From the NCBI GenBank assembly GCA_004151065.3, contig NWUY0300010046.1:58870-71024 (forward strand): a DNA stretch of 12,155 nt, read 5' to 3'. A model generated the notes under the pieces. It was not told where the DNA came from, searched no databases, and saw nothing but the letters and a program-made list of their open reading frames with translations. Made by a program: the position numbers and the translations under genes. Shown piece by piece: positions 8,861-12,155 of the stretch. Numbering within the stretch: the stretch's first letter is position 1; each line of letters begins with the position of its first letter. This stretch comes from Larix sibirica. Lineage: Eukaryota; Streptophyta; Pinopsida; Pinales; Pinaceae.

Positions 8861-9310
8861 TTCACTAAACTAAATTTTGATGGTGCATAGAAAGGGAATC
8901 TTGGCGATGCTGGTTTTGGAGGGGTTTTTCGCAACACATAGGGCATGATTGTTTACTCTTATGCTGGAAATTTAGGGATTGAATCGAACAAAGCAGGTGA
9001 GCTCTAGGATTTGTTCCATGGTCTTCACATAGCCATTAGAGAAGGATTCTCCCGACTTATAGTCGAGGGAGCCTCGAAACTCATTATAGATATGTTAATT
9101 CAGTTTCTAAATGGTACTCCCCTCGAGATGCTCTTTACCAACTAAGGAATCGAGCATCTTTTGGTCACCATGGTTGATATGTTGCAGCCAATGCTTATGA
9201 TCATTCCTTCCCACGTAAAACGCTCGGCCAACAAAGTTGCAAACCATTTAGCCAATGAAGGAGTGAATCCGTTGGAGGATATTCTTCAACAACATTCGAT
9301 CGTGGGTAGA
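8861..9310 (+). other. ORF2 C-terminal RNase H domain (RVT_3 type)
   Basis: Frame 2 reads FTKLNFDGA, stop, KGNLGDAGFGGVFRNT, stop, GMIVYSYAGNLG, then NKAGEL, stop, DLFHGLHIAIREGF, IVEGASKLIID, and near the end HVKRSANKVANHLANEG. This is the plant-type RNase H carried by many angiosperm and gymnosperm LINEs. It removes the RNA strand of the RNA:DNA hybrid. The first Asp (8879) and the Glu (8999) remain. The third acidic residue, normally Asp in VEGDS, is Ala (GCC 9071), and the last, normally Asp in VADHLA, is Asn (AAC 9242). Stops are at 8888, 8939, 9005 and 9143. Inactive. Confidence 0.85.
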
Positions 9311-9700
9311 CATACCCCCCTCTCTTCATCATGCCAATAATTAGCAATGAAGGATCTTGTTCCCCCAGATGGGGTGCTATTAATGAAAAGATTGTGATGC
9401 GACGACAAAGTATAAAGAGGGGGCAGGTGATGCAATGGTGGATTGTTAATAACGCCTCGTCGTGCAACCATTTAGATTTGTGGTGGATTTTCTAGCCTTG
9501 TAAGTGTAATGATGACGTGGTGGATAGAATTCATGATGCTTAGGTGATGCTCCAGTGTTTAATGCACCTCCGGATCAGTTTTATGTAGAGACCCTAGAAC
9601 TCCTCCCTCAATTGCATTTGCAAGTTCTCTCTTGCTTGAATTACGTGTGAGTTGAAGGATGTGAAATGGTAAGGGAAAGATGATGGGAACCCAATCGATG
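9311..9700 (+). other. Post-RNase H stretch of the LINE, no clear coding
   Basis: After GRHTPLSSSCQ the RNase H frame meets TAA and then repeated stops. No frame reads coherently up to about 9700. This is either LINE 3' untranslated sequence or a strongly decayed C-terminal extension. I see no RNA gene or repeat in it. Confidence 0.5.
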
Positions 9701-9701
9701 A

Positions 9702-9983
9702 GGGAGTTACCAGTGTGGGTGCATTATCGAGAGACGTGATGCCTCGACTGAGTGTCTTATCTCTTTAATCGAGGATATTTTCGAGGTGGGGAATGACCAA
9801 CCCATAACCTTGGAGCGTACTTTCAACAAAAAAATAAAGATATTGGGACTTCGGGTGAAGAGAATTACAGATAGTTGCATGGACATGGAAGAGGCTATGC
9901 ATATTCCTCTCCCATTCTTTGAAATTGACGACCCCCTTTCAGATGTGCACTCAGTTTTGGCCTCGGGCTCTACAAAGGCGTAG
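9702..9983 (+). pseudogene. Unidentified ~93-codon open frame downstream of RNase H
   Basis: Frame 3 is open from just after TGA 9699-9701 to TAG 9981-9983, with no ATG near its start. The reading is protein-like, with LISLIEDIFEVGNDQPITLE followed by KKIKILGLRVKRITDS and PLPFFEIDDPLSDV. It mixes basic and acidic blocks and lies in the same orientation as ORF2. I do not recognise a family. It may be a C-terminal part of ORF2, or a chance frame: an overlapping minus-strand frame at 9707-10060 is even longer, which weakens the case. No function is assigned. Confidence 0.3.
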
Positions 9984-10417
9984 TCGACGCCAGACGTTGG
10001 TGATGGATGCATGAAAGTTGAATCTCCTACGGAAACCAAGCCAGATGTTGTCATCCTCAACCAAGTATGATGAATATATCAAACCCCCTATACAACGTCG
10101 TCACATGCACAACAATGAATCCCACCACCAAGGAATGCCATGAAGCTTTGTTTAATGGTGAATTCAAGAAGTTACACTTCCTCTTTGCTTTTACAATCTT
10201 CCTATTATCAAATATGTAATTTCCTTTGGTTCAATCCAACTCTTTTTGCTCTATTTTGGATCTGTATCAGCTCTCGTTGATATATGGCTTGCACGCCACC
10301 CTAGTGATCATGTTTTGATAGCACAATAGTGCACAATCATGTATACATTATTTGTTCAAAAATTTTAGGAGGTCACGCTTTTTCATGATGGGAATCACAA
10401 CCATACTCTGCATAGTT
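9984..10417. other. Probable LINE 3' region, no gene
   Basis: This stretch changes from mixed composition to T-rich DNA: 10170-10300 contains CTTTTTGCTCTATTTTGG and GCTCTCGTTGATATATGG, which resemble 3'-UTR ends of plant LINEs. No poly(A) run or duplicated flank was found, so the end is not fixed. Confidence 0.4.
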
Positions 10418-10529
10418 GGTTTATGCTTAGCAAATCATTTTATGTGTATCTGACTTGACAAATCACTAGTCTTTTTTGGACTTCCAGTTTGGGTTTATGC
10501 TCATCAAGTAATTTTATGTGTATCTATCT
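10418..10529. repeat. Direct repeat pair, 74-bp period
   Basis: GGTTTATGCTTAGCAAATCA at 10418 and GGTTTATGCTCATCAAGTAA at 10492 both continue into TTTTATGTGTATCT. The 38-base units match at 32 positions. The rest of the 74-base unit has diverged, which suggests an old local duplication. Confidence 0.65.
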
Positions 10530-11600
10530 CTTGTTCAAACTTGAAGCTACGTTTGTGACTTTCTCTTTATCACTATGAGGAGCTGTGATAGTATGCCGCG
10601 TTGAAGACTTGTGCATACATGCATCTAGTTGTGCCTGAATTTGAATGAATACACTTCTGCAATTTTGTGTAAAGATATATCTCATGTCGAGCCCGTAGAG
10701 AATAAATTGATGTGGTGTGGCATCTCTCTTGGAATGTTGCTACATGCATGGATTTGATTTGTTATGGTTGAAGATTCACATTGTGAAAATTGTCGTTGCA
10801 TCATAAAGTTACACCTCATCTTTTTGGAGGTCAGTGGAAGTGGACCGTTAACTAGTTGGAGTTGTGTGACCTGCATCCGTTAGATAAGAACCCGTTGTTC
10901 GTGGTAAAGCTGAAAAGAAGCTCGTCCTACTGGTTGTTTGGTAATCAGTGGCATTGATCATCATTTAAATCTCTTCTTTGATGAAATTTAACACAGTTCT
11001 TTAATGTTAAGAATTGCAAATAATTTTTCATATTGGGATCGAATCCAGAGAGATTCTTTTTGGTCTTTGTGTGAATTTAACTTTTGAGCTTGAGTTCATT
11101 AATTATCACAAAATTATGGTATCTGAAAGTTGCGCCATTTTTGTTCACTTGCATAGCATGGAATGTGAAGTATGCACACATTCAAAGTGTTAAAAAATAT
11201 GTAGGCTCCCCTTTTCCATCGTTTGAAGAAGTGGGCAGTTGAGAAAATTGTTGTTGGAATTGTTAAAGGATTATGCTTATTTATATTTGTATAAGGAAAC
11301 CCTAGAACATATTCAAGGTCGTAAATGTTGCAATTCTGTGATTGAAAGCTATGCAAACTGTACAATATTGCGTTGAGCTTTGTGGAACTAGTTTCTCTCA
11401 TGACTGGTGCATAAAATGGTATGTCAATTCTATGAAAGCATTCAAGTTGGAACAACAGTCTTTTGTGTTGATATTTGGATTGAGAGAAGCACCTATTGCA
11501 GAAATTGTTGACCGACAGTCTTCTAAAGAAGATTTGGACTTCCTTTCTAGCAAAAGACCACCTAGAGATTGCATTGAAAATGTTTCATTTTATTTTTGTG
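10530..11600. other. AT-rich non-coding DNA, no gene seen
   Basis: No frame here reads like a known protein or transposon domain. Open frames at 11342-11653 (plus) and 11114-11455 (minus) overlap each other on opposite strands and have unspecific composition. A phrase GGGATCGAATCCAGAGAGA at about 11035 resembles wording seen in plant LTR elements, but no element edges are visible. Confidence 0.45.
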
Positions 11601-11765
11601 TTCTGCAAAATTGTATTGATGCAAAATCATGTGCTTCTGCAGAATTGCTTTAAGTGCCGCATAATTGCTACAAAATTGTCTTTTTTAGAGCGACATGATT
11701 GATTTCAATATTGCTACAAATTGAATTGGCATACTGGTGTAGAATTAAATTTGTGCTGCAGAATG
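11601..11765. repeat. Cluster of TGCARAATTG-like words
   Basis: TTCTGCAAAATTG (11601), TTCTGCAGAATTG (11635), GCTACAAAATTG (11667), GCTACAAATTG (11713) and GCTGCAGAATG (11755) are variants of one word spaced roughly 30-45 bases apart. An outlier, TTCTGCAATTTTG, is at 10655. It looks like a degenerate minisatellite or the repetitive part of an unidentified element. Confidence 0.45.
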
Positions 11766-12155
11766 TGTATGCAGACCTGCATAGTGCACATAATTTCTTG
11801 AATTGCACTATGTATATGCCTGATTGAATGCTCTTTTCTAGCCATCAATTATCCTACATCATTGAGAAGATAAGTTACAAATAATTGGCATAAGTGAGCT
11901 TGCAGAGAAGATTTGAGATCAATTTGGTGTGCCCACTTGAAGGATCCAAGCAAGTTTGTAGCTTGTTGCTATAGTTTCTCCAAAAGAAGAGAATTTTTAC
12001 ATCATTTAGGTATAACATATTCTCAATTCAACAATCATAAATGTAACTTGCAACTTTGTTTTGTTTGTAAGTTCTAGCGTTTGTTTTGGTACTTGCATAT
12101 GCTTTTTTGTACAATACCAAATTGAAGTCAAGTTGAGTTGTACATTGTATGTGGG
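11766..12155. other. AT-rich non-coding DNA to window end
   Basis: I see no gene, RNA gene or element boundary here. The sequence is T-rich on the plus strand, with scattered TTGCAACTTTG and TTGTAAG words. Confidence 0.5.

Larger units (their letters stand above)
5090..9310 (+). pseudogene. LINE ORF2 (endonuclease, RT, RNase H polyprotein) remnant
   Basis: ORF2 of a LINE nicks target DNA and copies the element RNA into it. ATG 5090 is the natural start: it opens KIPSWNIMGIKSRSKHK, the usual N-terminus of this endonuclease, just after the ORF1 stop. The coding path crosses frames as follows: frame 2 from 5090, frame 3 from about 5510, frame 2 from about 5756, frame 1 from about 7186, frame 3 from about 7530 and frame 2 from about 8552 to about 9310. 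That is five net frameshifts, besides more than twenty in-frame stops. About 1,400 codons are covered, the normal size for a plant LINE ORF2 with RNase H, so there has been little large deletion. A linker motif GAKIWWRW lies at 7707-7730, between RT and zf-RVT. Product inactive. Confidence 0.9.
567..10300 (+). mobile_element. Decayed plant L1-type LINE with RNase H, split by an LTR insertion
   Basis: A non-LTR retrotransposon in plus orientation, about 6.6 kb without the inserted LTR. The parts appear in the standard plant LINE order: ORF1 with a DUF4283-like domain and a zinc knuckle, then ORF2 with AP-type endonuclease, reverse transcriptase, zf-RVT-like region and RNase H. Such elements copy themselves by target-primed reverse transcription in the nucleus. 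This copy cannot be active, because both ORFs carry many stops and frameshifts and several active-site residues are replaced. Domain content is certain. The 5' limit is set at the ORF1 ATG. The 3' limit near 10300 is a guess, based on 3'-UTR-like T-rich sequence, and no poly(A) tail or flanking duplication was found. Confidence 0.9.

Noticed and set aside
8545-8946. Minus-strand 133-codon open frame, the longest in the window
   Set aside because: It is antisense to the ORF2 linker and RNase H start, where the plus strand gives known LINE motifs. Length alone is not support.
9707-10060. Minus-strand 117-codon open frame
   Set aside because: It overlaps the plus-strand frame at 9702-9983. Serine-rich, unspecific composition and no motif; judged a shadow, though noted as a weakness of the plus-strand call.
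11342-11702. Plus-strand open frames of 103 and 68 codons
   Set aside because: Two overlapping frames in AT-rich DNA, with no known domain and sharing sequence with the TGCARAATTG word cluster; probably chance.

Overview
This is plant nuclear DNA made almost entirely of decayed transposable elements; I see no intact host gene. The backbone is one plus-strand non-LTR retrotransposon (a plant L1-type LINE with a C-terminal RNase H domain). It runs from about 567 to at least about 9310, and probably to about 10300. The wording of its ORF1 and ORF2 remnants resembles LINEs I know from conifers, and the long, strongly mutated, nested structure fits a large conifer-like genome. The conifer assignment is an inference, at about 0.6 confidence.

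Layout. 1-560 is non-coding; its first 280 bases are studded with GCACC motifs, and position 462 is an undetermined base. 567-1945 is a LINE ORF1 pseudogene: a basic N-terminus, a DUF4283-like domain and a CCHC knuckle that has lost one Cys. 1946-5061 is a 3116-bp insertion with the marks of a solo LTR: near-perfect inverted termini (TGTAACATCC / GTATGTTACA), a 5-bp duplication CACCC on both sides, and no internal retroviral-type genes. Inside it are several families of diverged short repeats. Removing the insertion and one CACCC joins ORF1 to a stop at 5084-5086, three bases before the ORF2 ATG at 5090, so the LTR landed in the last codons of ORF1.

5090 to about 9310 is a LINE ORF2 pseudogene: endonuclease, reverse transcriptase, zf-RVT-like region and RNase H in the usual order. 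It is spread over all three frames by about five frameshifts and has many stops. Key catalytic residues are replaced in the endonuclease, reverse transcriptase and RNase H. Many stops look like TGG, CAG or CGA codons changed by C-to-T type transitions, as expected in a methylated, silenced element.

9702-9983 keeps a roughly 93-codon open frame of unknown identity downstream of RNase H. From about 10300 to the end the DNA is AT-rich and non-coding, with a 74-bp-period repeat pair and a cluster of TGCARAATTG-like words. Order of events: the LINE inserted first, the LTR retrotransposon later inserted into it, and recombination between its LTRs then left one LTR. I did not find a new biological system; the most informative signals are the nested insertion and the repeat architecture of the long LTR.
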